Source of the DNA: Bacteroidota bacterium
GTDB lineage: Bacteria; Bacteroidota; Bacteroidia; Bacteroidales; F082
Assembly (NCBI GenBank): GCA_018336075.1
Contig: JAGXRB010000371.1
Location: 1 to 38,825 of the forward strand
Direction: 5' to 3'
DNA length: 38,825 nucleotides
The position numbers and the translations under genes are program-made. Shown piece after piece: positions 8,802-16,200 of this stretch. Below the pieces are notes generated by a model. The model did not search any database. It was not told where the DNA came from and worked only from the letters and a program-made list of their open reading frames with translations. The first letter of the stretch is position 1, and each line of letters starts with the position of its first letter.

Positions 8802-8987
8802 TTAAAGAAAGAATGATCGCTTATTGATCACCGAGTATAATCGGTAATTGGTTTGGCTGTCAATAAGCTCGAAAAAATAAACTTTAATGCCGTTAACATA
8901 AACTTTTGCTTTGATGTCTTTTACAGGATACTCAGTCAATCCTTGTTCTTTTATTTCATTTAAGGAGTATAATTCATTAATTTTCAT
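8802..8987 (-). CDS. Small hypothetical protein, second gene of a two-gene mini-operon
   Basis: 61 residues, not recognised. It has no signal peptide or membrane helix. The sequence (KINELYSLNEIKEQGL, then VKDIKAKVYVNGIKVYFFEL) suggests one helix followed by two or three beta-strands, and ends with a basic-hydrophobic tail (NKRSFFL). The start is 10 bases after the stop of the zinc-ribbon gene on the same strand, so the two are probably co-transcribed. It is followed by a small CCCCT/AGGGG hairpin (8779-8794) and the bidirectional terminator at 8724-8759. Credible as a gene from its position and its ordinary amino-acid composition, but it is short and unsupported by a known family. Confidence 0.5.
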   Translation of the reverse strand: MKINELYSLNEIKEQGLTEYPVKDIKAKVYVNGIKVYFFELIDSQTNYRLYSVINKRSFFL

Positions 8988-8997
8988 AATTATGGTC

Positions 8998-9150
8998 TTA
9001 TTTCATTTTAATCGAAAATCCGTCCTTCGTGCATATTGGACAATCACCATCTTTCACTATTGAAATATATCCGCATCTTGAACACTTATAGTATTTGTGT
9101 GCTTTGGGAAGAGTTTTAGTTTTATTTAAGTAAGACCCAAACATTGTCAT
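8998..9150 (-). CDS. 50-residue zinc-ribbon (rubredoxin-like) protein
   Basis: Translated by hand from the ATG at 9148-9150 to TAA at 8998-9000. The sequence has YYKCSRCGYISIVKDGDCPIC: two Cys-x-x-Cys pairs (Cys23/26 and Cys37/40) separated by 10 residues, with the aromatic residue before the first Cys and the Gly-Asp-Cys-Pro turn of rubredoxin/rubrerythrin-type knuckles. It should bind one zinc or iron ion. About 20 basic residues (NKTKTLPKAHK) precede the knuckles, hinting at nucleic-acid or protein binding. A second Met at residue 3 is an alternative start. The -7-like TAGTTTTG at 9237-9244 could drive it, giving an 80-base leader. Function unknown. The four-Cys pattern makes it a probable real gene. 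Confidence 0.6.
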   Translation of the reverse strand: MTMFGSYLNKTKTLPKAHKYYKCSRCGYISIVKDGDCPICTKDGFSIKMK

Positions 9151-9236
9151 TTAATTTGTTAATCCGCATTTCAAGATTTGTGCCATATTGTGAAATCGTT
9201 TTTGCGAATATTTGTAACATTTTGAATATCAATATA

Positions 9237-9244
9237 CAAAACTA
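9237..9244 (-). promoter_or_regulatory. Candidate -7 element for the small zinc-ribbon operon
   Basis: Reads TAGTTTTG on the minus strand, an exact match to TAnnTTTG. It sits 86 bases upstream of the zinc-ribbon ATG. No good -33 element was seen. Confidence 0.35.
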
Positions 9245-9363
9245 TGTGTATTTATTTTTTAAAGGTTTTGAGTTACCTTAATCCACGATTGTTTTATCCG
9301 CTTTCGTAGGTAAATTTCTTAATTCGTAAATTTTTATCTACAAAATCGGATTGCTTTATTTTA

Positions 9364-9393
9364 TTTGTTCCTGACTTTGTTTTGGTATTTTTG
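9364..9393 (+). promoter_or_regulatory. Promoter of deoC
   Basis: TTTG at 9364-9367, an 18-base spacer and TATTTTTG at 9386-9393 give a full Bacteroidota promoter. The deoC ATG is 20 bases beyond the -7 box. Confidence 0.65.
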
Positions 9394-9413
9394 CAAAAAA
9401 AGCTATCCAAAAT

Positions 9414-10247
9414 ATGTTTTTAGAATACCCCTACAGTCTGAGTGAAGTAAAAATGCGTGTTCAGCAAATAGATCAGGTACAAATTTCTGACGATGATCTT
9501 CAATGCGCATATAAAACGATTTTTTCATGCATTGATTTAACCACCCTCGAAGCAACTGATAATGCTGAAAGCATTAAAGTTTTATGTGAAAAGGCCTTGA
9601 ATTATATTAATACAGGTGACGGAAGTACGGTTGCTGCGGTGTGCATTTACATGCCTTTTATCAAGCAAGCCAAAAGTTTATTGGCTGGATCAGGACTTCA
9701 GGTTGCAACCGTTGCCTGCTCTTTTCCTTCGGGTCAGCTACCACTTCCTCTTAAGCTTGCAGAGGTTGGTTGGGCTGCAGATGAAGGTGCCGACGAAATT
9801 GATATGGTGATATCACGTGGAAAAATGATCGAAAATGATTATGATTCCATTCTGAATGAGGTTCGGTCAGTAAAAAAAGCATGCGGAAATGCTCATCTTA
9901 AGGTTATACTTGAAACTGGTGAGCTTCAAAGTGTCGAATTGATCAGAAAAGCTTCTGAGCTTGCGCTGCTTGGAGGTGCTGATTTCCTTAAAACTTCTAC
10001 AGGAAAGGTCAGTCCCGCAGCAACCCCTGAAGCTGCTTTAATAATGCTTGATTCAATCAGGGAATATTATGTGAAAACAGGTAAAAAAGTAGGATTTAAA
10101 CCCGCCGGTGGAATCGCTGAGCCTGAAGTAGCCCTAACTTACTATAAACTTGTAAAAAACATTCTCGGCGATGAATGGCTGAATAAAGAGCTATTCAGAA
10201 TCGGAGCCAGCCGACTTGCTGATAAAGTTAAAAATCTAATAAGTTAA
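9414..10247 (+). CDS. deoC: Deoxyribose-phosphate aldolase
   Basis: Cleaves 2-deoxyribose-5-phosphate to glyceraldehyde-3-phosphate and acetaldehyde in deoxynucleoside catabolism; cytoplasmic TIM barrel. 277 residues, slightly longer than the usual 220-260. Motifs: VAAVCIYMPFI, the conserved Asp pair in ADEIDMVISRG, VILETGEL, the Schiff-base Lys193 in DFLKTSTGK, and the second catalytic Lys229 in GFKPAGGI. The C-terminus FRIGASRLAD is the phosphate-binding strand. It has its own full promoter. It is followed, after 148 bases with a palindrome and a second promoter, by the thioredoxin/T9SS gene, so the two are probably separate transcripts. No other nucleoside-catabolism gene is next to it. 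Confidence 0.96.
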   Translation: MFLEYPYSLSEVKMRVQQIDQVQISDDDLQCAYKTIFSCIDLTTLEATDNAESIKVLCEKALNYINTGDGSTVAAVCIYMPFIKQAKSLLAGSGLQVATVACSFPSGQLPLPLKLAEVGWAADEGADEIDMVISRGKMIENDYDSILNEVRSVKKACGNAHLKVILETGELQSVELIRKASELALLGGADFLKTSTGKVSPAATPEAALIMLDSIREYYVKTGKKVGFKPAGGIAEPEVALTYYKLVKNILGDEWLNKELFRIGASRLADKVKNLIS

Positions 10248-10307
10248 CAGCATTTAAGGGTTTTGAAACTGCAGAATCAACTGAACCTACACATTGGGTT
10301 GTTCTTT

Positions 10308-10333
10308 TAATCAGGTAATAATTTACCTGATTA
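10308..10333. promoter_or_regulatory. Perfect 11-bp palindrome abutting a promoter, candidate operator
   Basis: TAATCAGGTAA (10308-10318), a 4-base TAAT centre, and its exact complement TTACCTGATTA (10323-10333). It directly touches the CTTG -33 element of the next promoter. No T run follows, so it is not a typical terminator. The symmetry and position suit a dimeric repressor or activator site. Confidence 0.5.
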
Positions 10334-10364
10334 CTTGCATTCTTGCATAGAATTGTTATTTTTG
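10334..10364 (+). promoter_or_regulatory. Promoter of the exported thioredoxin-lipoprotein operon
   Basis: CTTG at 10334-10337, a 19-base spacer and TATTTTTG at 10357-10364. The ATG follows at 10396. Confidence 0.6.
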
Positions 10365-10395
10365 TAAAAAAAATTTATAAGAAACATCAAAGGAC

Positions 10396-11187
10396 ATGAA
10401 AAAAATTCTTTACTCCATTTTGATTGCAACTCTTTTCTTCCTGAATGTTAAAGCACAAACACCGCTTACAACTGCTGTTGATTTTGATATTAAAATTCTT
10501 GATGGTACAGTCATAGAGCTTTTCCCACTTCTTGATCAGAATAAAATTGTTGTGCTTGATTTTTTCTCTACATCTTGTGGACCATGTCAGACTTTTGCTT
10601 ATGATTTTCAGATGGCTTATGAGGCATTTGGATACAATGAGGGGAATGTTATTTTTTTAGGCATAAATTTTAATGGAACAAATGAAGATGTTCGTTATTT
10701 TGATTCATTGTTCAATGTAACAGTTCCAACAGCAAGTGGCCTTGACGGCGGTGGAAACAAAGTTTTCAATGCCTATCAGGTTGCAGCATATCCAACTATA
10801 GTTGTTATCAAACCAGACCATACAATATCATCACAATATGTTTGGGAACCAAGTTTTGCGAATATAACAGATGCAGTAATAAGCGCTGGCGGGCTTTTTG
10901 TAGGACAAGATGAGAACAATACTGATAAAACTGTAGTTTCGTTGTTTCCTAATCCTTCATCTTTTGAATCTGTTCTTGAATTTGAACTTGAAAGATCTTC
11001 AAAGGTTACAATCAGTATTAAGGACATAAGCGGAAGGCTGATTTCTGTGCCTCTTTCCGACACTTTCCTTCACAGTGGTTTTCACCAGAAGAAAATAAAT
11101 AGTGAATCTCTCATTAATGGCATGTATCTTGTTGAATTATCTGTTGACAAAAGAACAACAATTAAAAAGTTGATTGTTCAAAACTAA
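10396..11187 (+). CDS. Exported thioredoxin-like protein with T9SS type A sorting domain
   Basis: 263 residues. Signal peptide 1-20 (ILYSILIATLFFLNVKAQ). The thioredoxin fold of the TlpA/AhpC-TSA type spans about 25-165 with a redox-active Cys61-Gly-Pro-Cys64 in FFSTSCGPCQTF and a cis-Pro site in AAYPTIVV. Residues 180-263 form a type A sorting domain (SLFPNPSS, ISIKDISGRL, NGMYLVELS, KKLIVQN), so the mature protein is predicted to leave the cell by T9SS, beyond the periplasm where most TlpA-like proteins work. It could reduce or isomerise disulfides in surface proteins, or be a binding scaffold. A small lipoprotein gene starts 20 bases later, probably in the same operon. Confidence 0.88.
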   Translation: MKKILYSILIATLFFLNVKAQTPLTTAVDFDIKILDGTVIELFPLLDQNKIVVLDFFSTSCGPCQTFAYDFQMAYEAFGYNEGNVIFLGINFNGTNEDVRYFDSLFNVTVPTASGLDGGGNKVFNAYQVAAYPTIVVIKPDHTISSQYVWEPSFANITDAVISAGGLFVGQDENNTDKTVVSLFPNPSSFESVLEFELERSSKVTISIKDISGRLISVPLSDTFLHSGFHQKKINSESLINGMYLVELSVDKRTTIKKLIVQN

Positions 11188-11207
11188 CGGATAATTTTAA
11201 CTGTTTT

Positions 11208-11615
11208 ATGCGAAAATCCCTTTTTTATAAAGTTATTTTATTGGTTTTTATCACTTTTAGCTTCATGGGCTGTGTTTTGGATGAGGATATTGATCCGAAC
11301 ACTGATGATCCACAGGCAATATTTATTGGAAAATGGAGTGTGAGTGATAATGAAACCAAAGTAAACTACGAAGTAGAAATAAAAAGAAATCCATCGAATT
11401 CGACTGAGGTTTTAATTCAAAATTTCGCTGGCTCCAACAGCACGGCTACTGCACTTGTAACTGGGAAAACATTGACTTTAACCAGTCCTGTAATCGGAAA
11501 TAACTGGCAAATTTCGGGTTCAGGAGTTTACAAAACTTCTTCACGTATCGATTTTACTTACAGCTTAACCATCGGAGGCAACCGCGAAAACAGGTTTGCT
11601 TTATTTACGCGTTAA
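11208..11615 (+). CDS. Small lipoprotein with a lipocalin-like beta fold
   Basis: 135 residues. A lipoprotein signal is clear: basic start (RKSLFYK), hydrophobic core and lipobox FMGC with Cys22, followed by acidic residues (VLDEDIDPNTDD). The mature part begins IFIGKWSVSDNETKVNYEVEI and continues with alternating short beta-strands, resembling small lipocalin-like lipoproteins common in Bacteroidota, where a GxW near the N-terminus is typical. No catalytic motif is visible. It is 20 bases downstream of the exported thioredoxin gene on the same strand and its stop lies 8 bases from the stop of the convergent DUF4296 gene. Fold inferred from the GKW motif and strand pattern only. Confidence 0.7.
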   Translation: MRKSLFYKVILLVFITFSFMGCVLDEDIDPNTDDPQAIFIGKWSVSDNETKVNYEVEIKRNPSNSTEVLIQNFAGSNSTATALVTGKTLTLTSPVIGNNWQISGSGVYKTSSRIDFTYSLTIGGNRENRFALFTR

Positions 11616-11623
11616 TTTATTCC

Positions 11624-12121
11624 TTATTCTTTCTCTACCATTATTTCAGCTTGCATATCGGTTAGTCTGGAAATAATATCTTCATATATTTTTTCCAAAA
11701 CTGCAGGTTGCTGATTGTAATATATTAAATTAGTTTCAAGTATTTCAGGTGTTATTCCATGTTCTACCATGAGTTGATGATACAATTCCGACTTTTGCTC
11801 ATCATGTCCTTGTCCAATATTTCTTTTAAAATTGATGGTTCCTTCCACAAGATGTACGTCCATTAGTATAACAGTTATTTGTTCCTCAGAAAGAATTATC
11901 GCTGGTTTAGGAGGAGAAGAAGACCGCATGTTGCATGAGCTGAGAAAACTTGCAGAAATTATCATCGCCAATAAAAATGAAGTACCAATCCTGCAAAAAT
12001 TAAATGCGAACTTTTGATTACAACGATAAATTTTTGGACCGGGTAAGCCAGCGCTGTTAAATATCAGCCGTCTGGATAATGAAAAAAAACCGATCCGTAT
12101 GATTGATTGCATTGTATTCAT
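11624..12121 (-). CDS. DUF4296 lipoprotein, start uncertain
   Basis: The longest frame is 165 residues. The mature domain (ILSEEQITVILMDVHLVEGTINFK, then YHQLMVEHGITPEILETNLIYY, and PAVLEKIYEDIISRL) matches the DUF4296 family of small helical Bacteroidota lipoproteins of unknown function. A lipobox (ASFLSSC, Cys63) is preceded by a hydrophobic stretch, but the first 45 residues are not signal-like. On the minus strand a near-consensus TAATTTTTG lies just before residue 45, suggesting that transcription starts inside the long frame and translation begins at TTG codon 51 or ATG codon 53 (about 11965). That would leave an unusually short signal. The real start is therefore not settled. The recQ terminator separates it from recQ. 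Confidence 0.72.
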   Translation of the reverse strand: MNTMQSIIRIGFFSLSRRLIFNSAGLPGPKIYRCNQKFAFNFCRIGTSFLLAMIISASFLSSCNMRSSSPPKPAIILSEEQITVILMDVHLVEGTINFKRNIGQGHDEQKSELYHQLMVEHGITPEILETNLIYYNQQPAVLEKIYEDIISRLTDMQAEIMVEKE

Positions 12122-12131
12122 TTTTATATCT

Positions 12132-12189
12132 GCATAAACAAAAGCAACGATGAATGGTTCTCATTGTTATGGTTAACATTCATCGTTGC
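12132..12189 (-). terminator. Terminator of recQ
   Basis: A perfect 13-bp stem, GCAACGATGAATG (12144-12156) with its complement at 12177-12189, and a 20-base loop. On the minus strand it is followed by TTTTGTTT. It lies 38 bases after the recQ stop. The loop is longer than usual. Confidence 0.6.
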
Positions 12190-12226
12190 CTAAAAGCCTT
12201 AGAGAAAATTCATGACAATTATAAGA

Positions 12227-14431
12227 TCAGTTTCCAATTTCAGACATAAATTTAATGCGCATTAGTCTGATCTCTTCTTCAGTATACTCTGATTCACCCA
12301 GTTCTTTCAGTGCATCTTCAACTGAATCGCTTTCGGCTTCATTAAAATAATCATAAATATCTTCCTGATGGTATTCGTCAACAAACTCATCTATATAGTA
12401 TTTGATATCAATCCTTGTTCCACTTGCAACAATGCTTTCAATTTCAGAGAGCAGTTCACTAAATGAAAGATTTTTAGCATAGGCGATATCCTCTAAAGGA
12501 AGTTTTCTGTCGATATTCTGAATGATGTAAACCTTTAGTCCTGATTTGTTTACTACGGATTTTACAACCATATCATTAGGACGGATGATGTCGTTATCTT
12601 CAACATATTGTCTGATAAGCTTGAGAAAAGGCTCTCCATATTTCACAGCTTTTCCTGTTCCAACACCAACAATTTGTGTAAGTTCATCCTGTGTGATGGG
12701 ATATTGAATAGCCATATCTTCAAGTGAAGGATCTTGAAAAATGACAAAAGGCGGTAAATTTTCCTTTTTTGACAATGCTTTGCGCAAATCTTTCAGCATA
12801 CTGAAGAGCTTGGTATCTGTACCACTTCCTTTCGGACCTGTAGCTTTTGCGTTTTCAAAATCTTCGTCATCAGGATTGTCATAATCATGATCTTTGGCAA
12901 GCATGATGGTATAAGGTTTTTTGATAAAATCCTTACCTTCTTTGCTTATCTTTAAAATGCCATAGTTTTCTATATCTTTAACAAGCAGTCGGTTAACCAA
13001 GGCCTGTCTGATAACGGCATTCCAGAATTTCTCATCTTCATCTTCGCCTGCACCAAAAAACTCATTTGTGTCGTGCTTTGCATTTTTTATATCGCCGGAT
13101 TTTTTTCCAACGAGTAATTCAGCTATATGTTTTGATTTAAACAATTGCTTGACGCTTACGACAGCCTCGAGGGTAAGTTTTATCTCTTCTTGCCCGTCGA
13201 ATTTGACTTTTGGATTTAAACAATTATCGCAGGCTCCGCAATTTTCTTTTTCGTAACTCTCACCAAAATAGTGTAATAACAGTTTATGCCTGCAAATAGA
13301 AGACTCTGCATAAGTAACAGTTTCATTCAGAAGTTCTTTCGCAATCTCCTGTTCGGCCACATGCTTATCTTTCATGAACTTCTCGAGCTTCTGAATATCC
13401 TCGTAATTATAGAAAGTAACACAATTTCCTTCGCCGTCATCTCTACCGGCTCTTCCGGTTTCCTGATAATAGCCTTCAAGGCTTTTTGGAATATCATGGT
13501 GTATTACAAAACGAATATCCGGCTTATCGATACCCATGCCAAACGCAATTGTTGCTACAATTACTTCAGCTTCTTCCATCAGAAATTTATCCTGATTCAT
13601 AGTGCGGGTATGACTATCAAGCCCTGCATGATAAGGCAATGCCCTTATTCCATTCACTGCAAGTGTTTCTGCTATTTCCTCAACTTTTTTACGACTGAGA
13701 CAGTATACAATACCGGATTTGCCCGGATTGTTTTTAATGTACTTGATTATTTCTTTTGTTACATCTGAGTTTTTTGGCCGTACTTCATAATAGAGGTTTG
13801 GCCTGTCAAATGATGACTTATAGATTTTTGCATTAGGAATTTCCAGATTTTTCAGAATATCCTGCTGAACTTTCAAGGTTGCGGTTGCAGTGAGTGCAAT
13901 CACAGGCAGCGTTTTATCTATTGCATTGATAATCGGTCTCAATCTTCTGTATTCAGGCCTGAAATCATGACCCCATTCAGAAATACAATGCGCTTCATCG
14001 ATAGCAATAAAAGATATTTTTAACGATTTCAAAAATTCAACAGTTTCGTCTTTTGTCAGAGATTCTGGTGCAACATAAAGAAGCTTGGTTTTTTTTGCAA
14101 CAAGATCTTCTCTTACCTGGTGAAGCTCCATCCTCGACAAAGAGGAGTTCATCACGTGAGCGATACCAAATTCAGTACCGAAATTTCTAATGGTATCCAC
14201 CTGATTTTTCATCAAAGCAATAAGCGGCGATACAACAATAGCAGTGCCTTCATTCATCAGCGCCGGCAATTGATAGCATAACGACTTGCCGCCACCTGTT
14301 GGCATCACAACAAAAGTGTCATTTCTATCCAGAACACTCTTTATAATTGATTCCTGATTCCCTTTAAACTGATCAAAGCCGAAGATTTTCTTCAGCAACT
14401 CATGCAGACCATATTCATCCTTCCTGGCCAT
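12227..14431 (-). CDS. recQ: ATP-dependent DNA helicase RecQ
   Basis: 3'-5' helicase for recombination and replication-fork repair. 734 residues, longer than the roughly 610 of E. coli RecQ. Motif I MPTGGGKSLCYQLP has Walker Lys49, motif II is DEAH at 145-148 followed by the aromatic-rich loop CISEWGHDFRPEYR, motif III ALTATAT, then YHAGLDSHTR and QETGRAGRDD (motif VI). The RecQ zinc site is complete: Cys380, Cys398, Cys401 and Cys404. The winged helix (about 415-510) follows, then an HRDC domain (about 540-620; PPFVIFQDPSLEDMA), and a further acidic C-terminal region of about 110 residues seen in Bacteroidota RecQ. A TATATTTG box at 14534-14541 could drive it with a leader near 95 bases. Confidence 0.97.
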   Translation of the reverse strand: MARKDEYGLHELLKKIFGFDQFKGNQESIIKSVLDRNDTFVVMPTGGGKSLCYQLPALMNEGTAIVVSPLIALMKNQVDTIRNFGTEFGIAHVMNSSLSRMELHQVREDLVAKKTKLLYVAPESLTKDETVEFLKSLKISFIAIDEAHCISEWGHDFRPEYRRLRPIINAIDKTLPVIALTATATLKVQQDILKNLEIPNAKIYKSSFDRPNLYYEVRPKNSDVTKEIIKYIKNNPGKSGIVYCLSRKKVEEIAETLAVNGIRALPYHAGLDSHTRTMNQDKFLMEEAEVIVATIAFGMGIDKPDIRFVIHHDIPKSLEGYYQETGRAGRDDGEGNCVTFYNYEDIQKLEKFMKDKHVAEQEIAKELLNETVTYAESSICRHKLLLHYFGESYEKENCGACDNCLNPKVKFDGQEEIKLTLEAVVSVKQLFKSKHIAELLVGKKSGDIKNAKHDTNEFFGAGEDEDEKFWNAVIRQALVNRLLVKDIENYGILKISKEGKDFIKKPYTIMLAKDHDYDNPDDEDFENAKATGPKGSGTDTKLFSMLKDLRKALSKKENLPPFVIFQDPSLEDMAIQYPITQDELTQIVGVGTGKAVKYGEPFLKLIRQYVEDNDIIRPNDMVVKSVVNKSGLKVYIIQNIDRKLPLEDIAYAKNLSFSELLSEIESIVASGTRIDIKYYIDEFVDEYHQEDIYDYFNEAESDSVEDALKELGESEYTEEEIRLMRIKFMSEIGN

Positions 14432-14533
14432 TCTCTCCTCCTCGGGTTTTATTTTTTTGTGTGTTCAACTTTGTTTGTAATCTACTAACGCATGCTTTGC
14501 CCATAACGTACAGCAGCTTTTATTCTTTCTACA

Positions 14534-14541
14534 CAAATATA
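14534..14541 (-). promoter_or_regulatory. Candidate -7 element of recQ
   Basis: Reads TATATTTG on the minus strand, an exact TAnnTTTG match. It lies about 100 bases before the recQ ATG. GTTG (14564-14567, minus) is a possible -33 at a 22-base spacing. Confidence 0.4.
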
Positions 14542-14865
14542 AGCAATAAAAGATTCTTACGCTCAACATTTTTTTTTAAAAAAATATAATGCATTTTTTT
14601 TAATGTTTTACTAATTTGTTTTTAATCAATTGATAAATAGTAAGATAACATTAATTTCCATCGAGAAAAAGGAAAGAAAAGCACGAAAAAATATCTTTTC
14701 ACTTCAATTATGTGCGGTGTTGGGAACGATTTCGGAAGTAAAGAAAAACATACGCTGATTTTTTCTGGCAGAAAAACTTTCAATTTTCAATGAACTTTCA
14801 TTTTTTTGAGATGATGATAAAATAGATTTAGCATAAAAGTCACAAAAACACAGGAAAAAAGAAAC

Positions 14866-14893
14866 AAAACCAACAGGTCTGTTTTGGTTTTTT
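14866..14893. terminator. Orphan terminator-like hairpin in the recQ-kdsD gap
   Basis: AAAACCA pairs with TGGTTTT, extended inward by ACAG/CTGT with a 2-base bulge, and followed by T runs on the plus strand; the minus strand also leaves the stem into a U-rich stretch. No annotated gene ends nearby on either strand, so it may end an unrecognised short transcript. Confidence 0.4.
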
Positions 14894-15046
14894 CTGAAAT
14901 CACTTTCAAATAAAATCCAGTTTTTCTTTTGAACTGTTAACCCAAAAAATCATTATTGAGAAAAGAGTAAAATTTATGAGTGCCATTTAACATCATGACA
15001 AGCAACGAATCCTTTTTTGCTGGCGTCTTTTCTGTGGCACTTTTAT

Positions 15047-15054
15047 TATTTTTG
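15047..15054 (+). promoter_or_regulatory. Candidate -7 element for kdsD
   Basis: TATTTTTG, an exact match to TAnnTTTG, 132 bases upstream of the TTG start. It implies a leader of roughly 125 bases. A -33 at normal spacing is not evident. Confidence 0.35.
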
Positions 15055-15186
15055 TATTCAGTTGTATGGCAATGCCAATAAACTCTTTTAGTTCTCGTTT
15101 GTTATAATCAGCTAATGATTAGATTGTGCAGGTGTCTGAAATAATGGAAGAAGTATTTTTTTAACAGATTTTATTCTGAAAACATT

Positions 15187-16152
15187 TTGAAAAATAGAGA
15201 AAAAATAATTCAATACGGGCGAAGCGTCATAGAAAGTGAACGTGATGCCATTTCTGGTCTTTTACCATTGCTGGATGATAATTTTGCAGGTGTTGTTGAT
15301 CTGATTCTTCAATGTAAAGGCAAAGTGATTGTATCCGGAATCGGCAAAAGTGCTGTGATTGCTCAAAAAATTGTTGCAACCTTCAACTCAACAGGAACAA
15401 CTTCAGTTTTTTTGCATGCTGCCGATGCCATTCATGGCGATTTAGGAATTATACGTGACGAAGACATCATCATTATGTTGTCAAAAAGCGGAGAGACACC
15501 TGAAATAAAAGTTTTAGTTCCTTTGTTAAAGGCAAGAGGCAATAAAATGGTAGCGATTGTGGGCAACAGAAATTCCTATCTCGCGAGTAGATCTGATTTC
15601 ATTCTTGATGTCACCGTCTCCAAAGAAGCTTGTCCAAACAATCTGGCACCAACAGCAAGCACTACTGCGCAACTTGTTATGGGCGATGCAGTTGCTGTTA
15701 GTTTGCTCGAGTGTCGTGGTTTCACTGCATCTGATTTTGCACGTATTCATCCTGGTGGAGCACTTGGAAAAAAACTCTATCTGCGTGTTGAAGACATTTA
15801 TCTTAAAAACGAAAAACCTCAGGTGCAAAAAGATGATGACCTCAGAAAGGTGATTGTCGAAATATCAGCAAAACGGCTTGGAGCTACAGCAGTGTTAGAT
15901 GGAGAGCTGCTTTTGGGCATTATCACCGATGGCGATTTAAGGCGAATGCTGATGAACAATCCACGTCTTGATGCAATTAAAGCATCAGATATAATGACAA
16001 AAAACCCAAAGAGCATCGCATCTTCCGATCATGTTGTGGATGCGCTTGCAATCATGCGAATGTACAATATCACACAACTTCCCGTAATGGAAGACAGCAT
16101 ATATAAAGGTGTCATACACTTACACGATATCCTCAATGAAGGAATTTTATAA
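15187..16152 (+). CDS. kdsD: Arabinose-5-phosphate isomerase, KpsF/GutQ family, TTG start
   Basis: Converts ribulose-5-phosphate to arabinose-5-phosphate, the first step toward Kdo for LPS. 321 residues. The SIS domain is at about 30-180: VIVSGIGKSAVIAQKIVATF, LHAADAIHGDLG, MLSKSGETPEIKVLVP, and EACPNNLAPTASTTAQL, all family signatures including the metal/substrate His of IHGDLG and the SGET phosphate loop. Two CBS repeats follow (about 205-260 and 268-321; ASDIMTKNPKSI, YNITQLPVMED). The start is a TTG at 15187. No in-frame ATG lies upstream before the stop at 15142-15144, and the protein begins in the usual place for the family, so TTG is the likely initiator. It opens an envelope cluster that also contains lptB. 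Confidence 0.94.
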   Translation: MKNREKIIQYGRSVIESERDAISGLLPLLDDNFAGVVDLILQCKGKVIVSGIGKSAVIAQKIVATFNSTGTTSVFLHAADAIHGDLGIIRDEDIIIMLSKSGETPEIKVLVPLLKARGNKMVAIVGNRNSYLASRSDFILDVTVSKEACPNNLAPTASTTAQLVMGDAVAVSLLECRGFTASDFARIHPGGALGKKLYLRVEDIYLKNEKPQVQKDDDLRKVIVEISAKRLGATAVLDGELLLGIITDGDLRRMLMNNPRLDAIKASDIMTKNPKSIASSDHVVDALAIMRMYNITQLPVMEDSIYKGVIHLHDILNEGIL

Positions 16153-16200
16153 AAAACGGATTTTCTTTTTCCTCACAATTATTAAAAAACAACCCTGAAA

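Larger units (their letters stand above)
14432..15186. other. 755-base intergenic region between recQ and kdsD, no clear gene
   Basis: Very AT-rich with no ORF of 60 codons on either strand. It contains the recQ -7 candidate (TATATTTG, minus, 14534-14541), a short palindrome TTTTTCTG/CAGAAAAA (14760-14776), a terminator-like hairpin at 14866-14893, a TATTTTTG box at 15047-15054, and a 28-codon hydrophobic frame starting at 14995. The region may hold a small RNA or long leaders, but nothing in the sequence proves a transcript. Confidence 0.5.

Noticed and set aside
13286-13768. 160-codon plus-strand frame opposite recQ
   Set aside because: Antisense to the conserved helicase domain; composition (Phe, Ile, Cys, Asn rich) is what a reversed AT-rich gene gives. 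No promoter or conserved motif.
14701-14792. 27-codon frame beginning MCGVGNDFGSKEK
   Set aside because: Too short, no promoter or partner gene, and no family resemblance; chance frame in AT-rich DNA.
14995-15081. 28-codon hydrophobic frame (MTSNESFFAGVFSVALLLFL and on) in the recQ-kdsD gap
   Set aside because: It looks like a single transmembrane peptide, but its hydrophobicity arises from T-rich DNA that includes the TATTTTTG promoter box, and nothing else supports translation.
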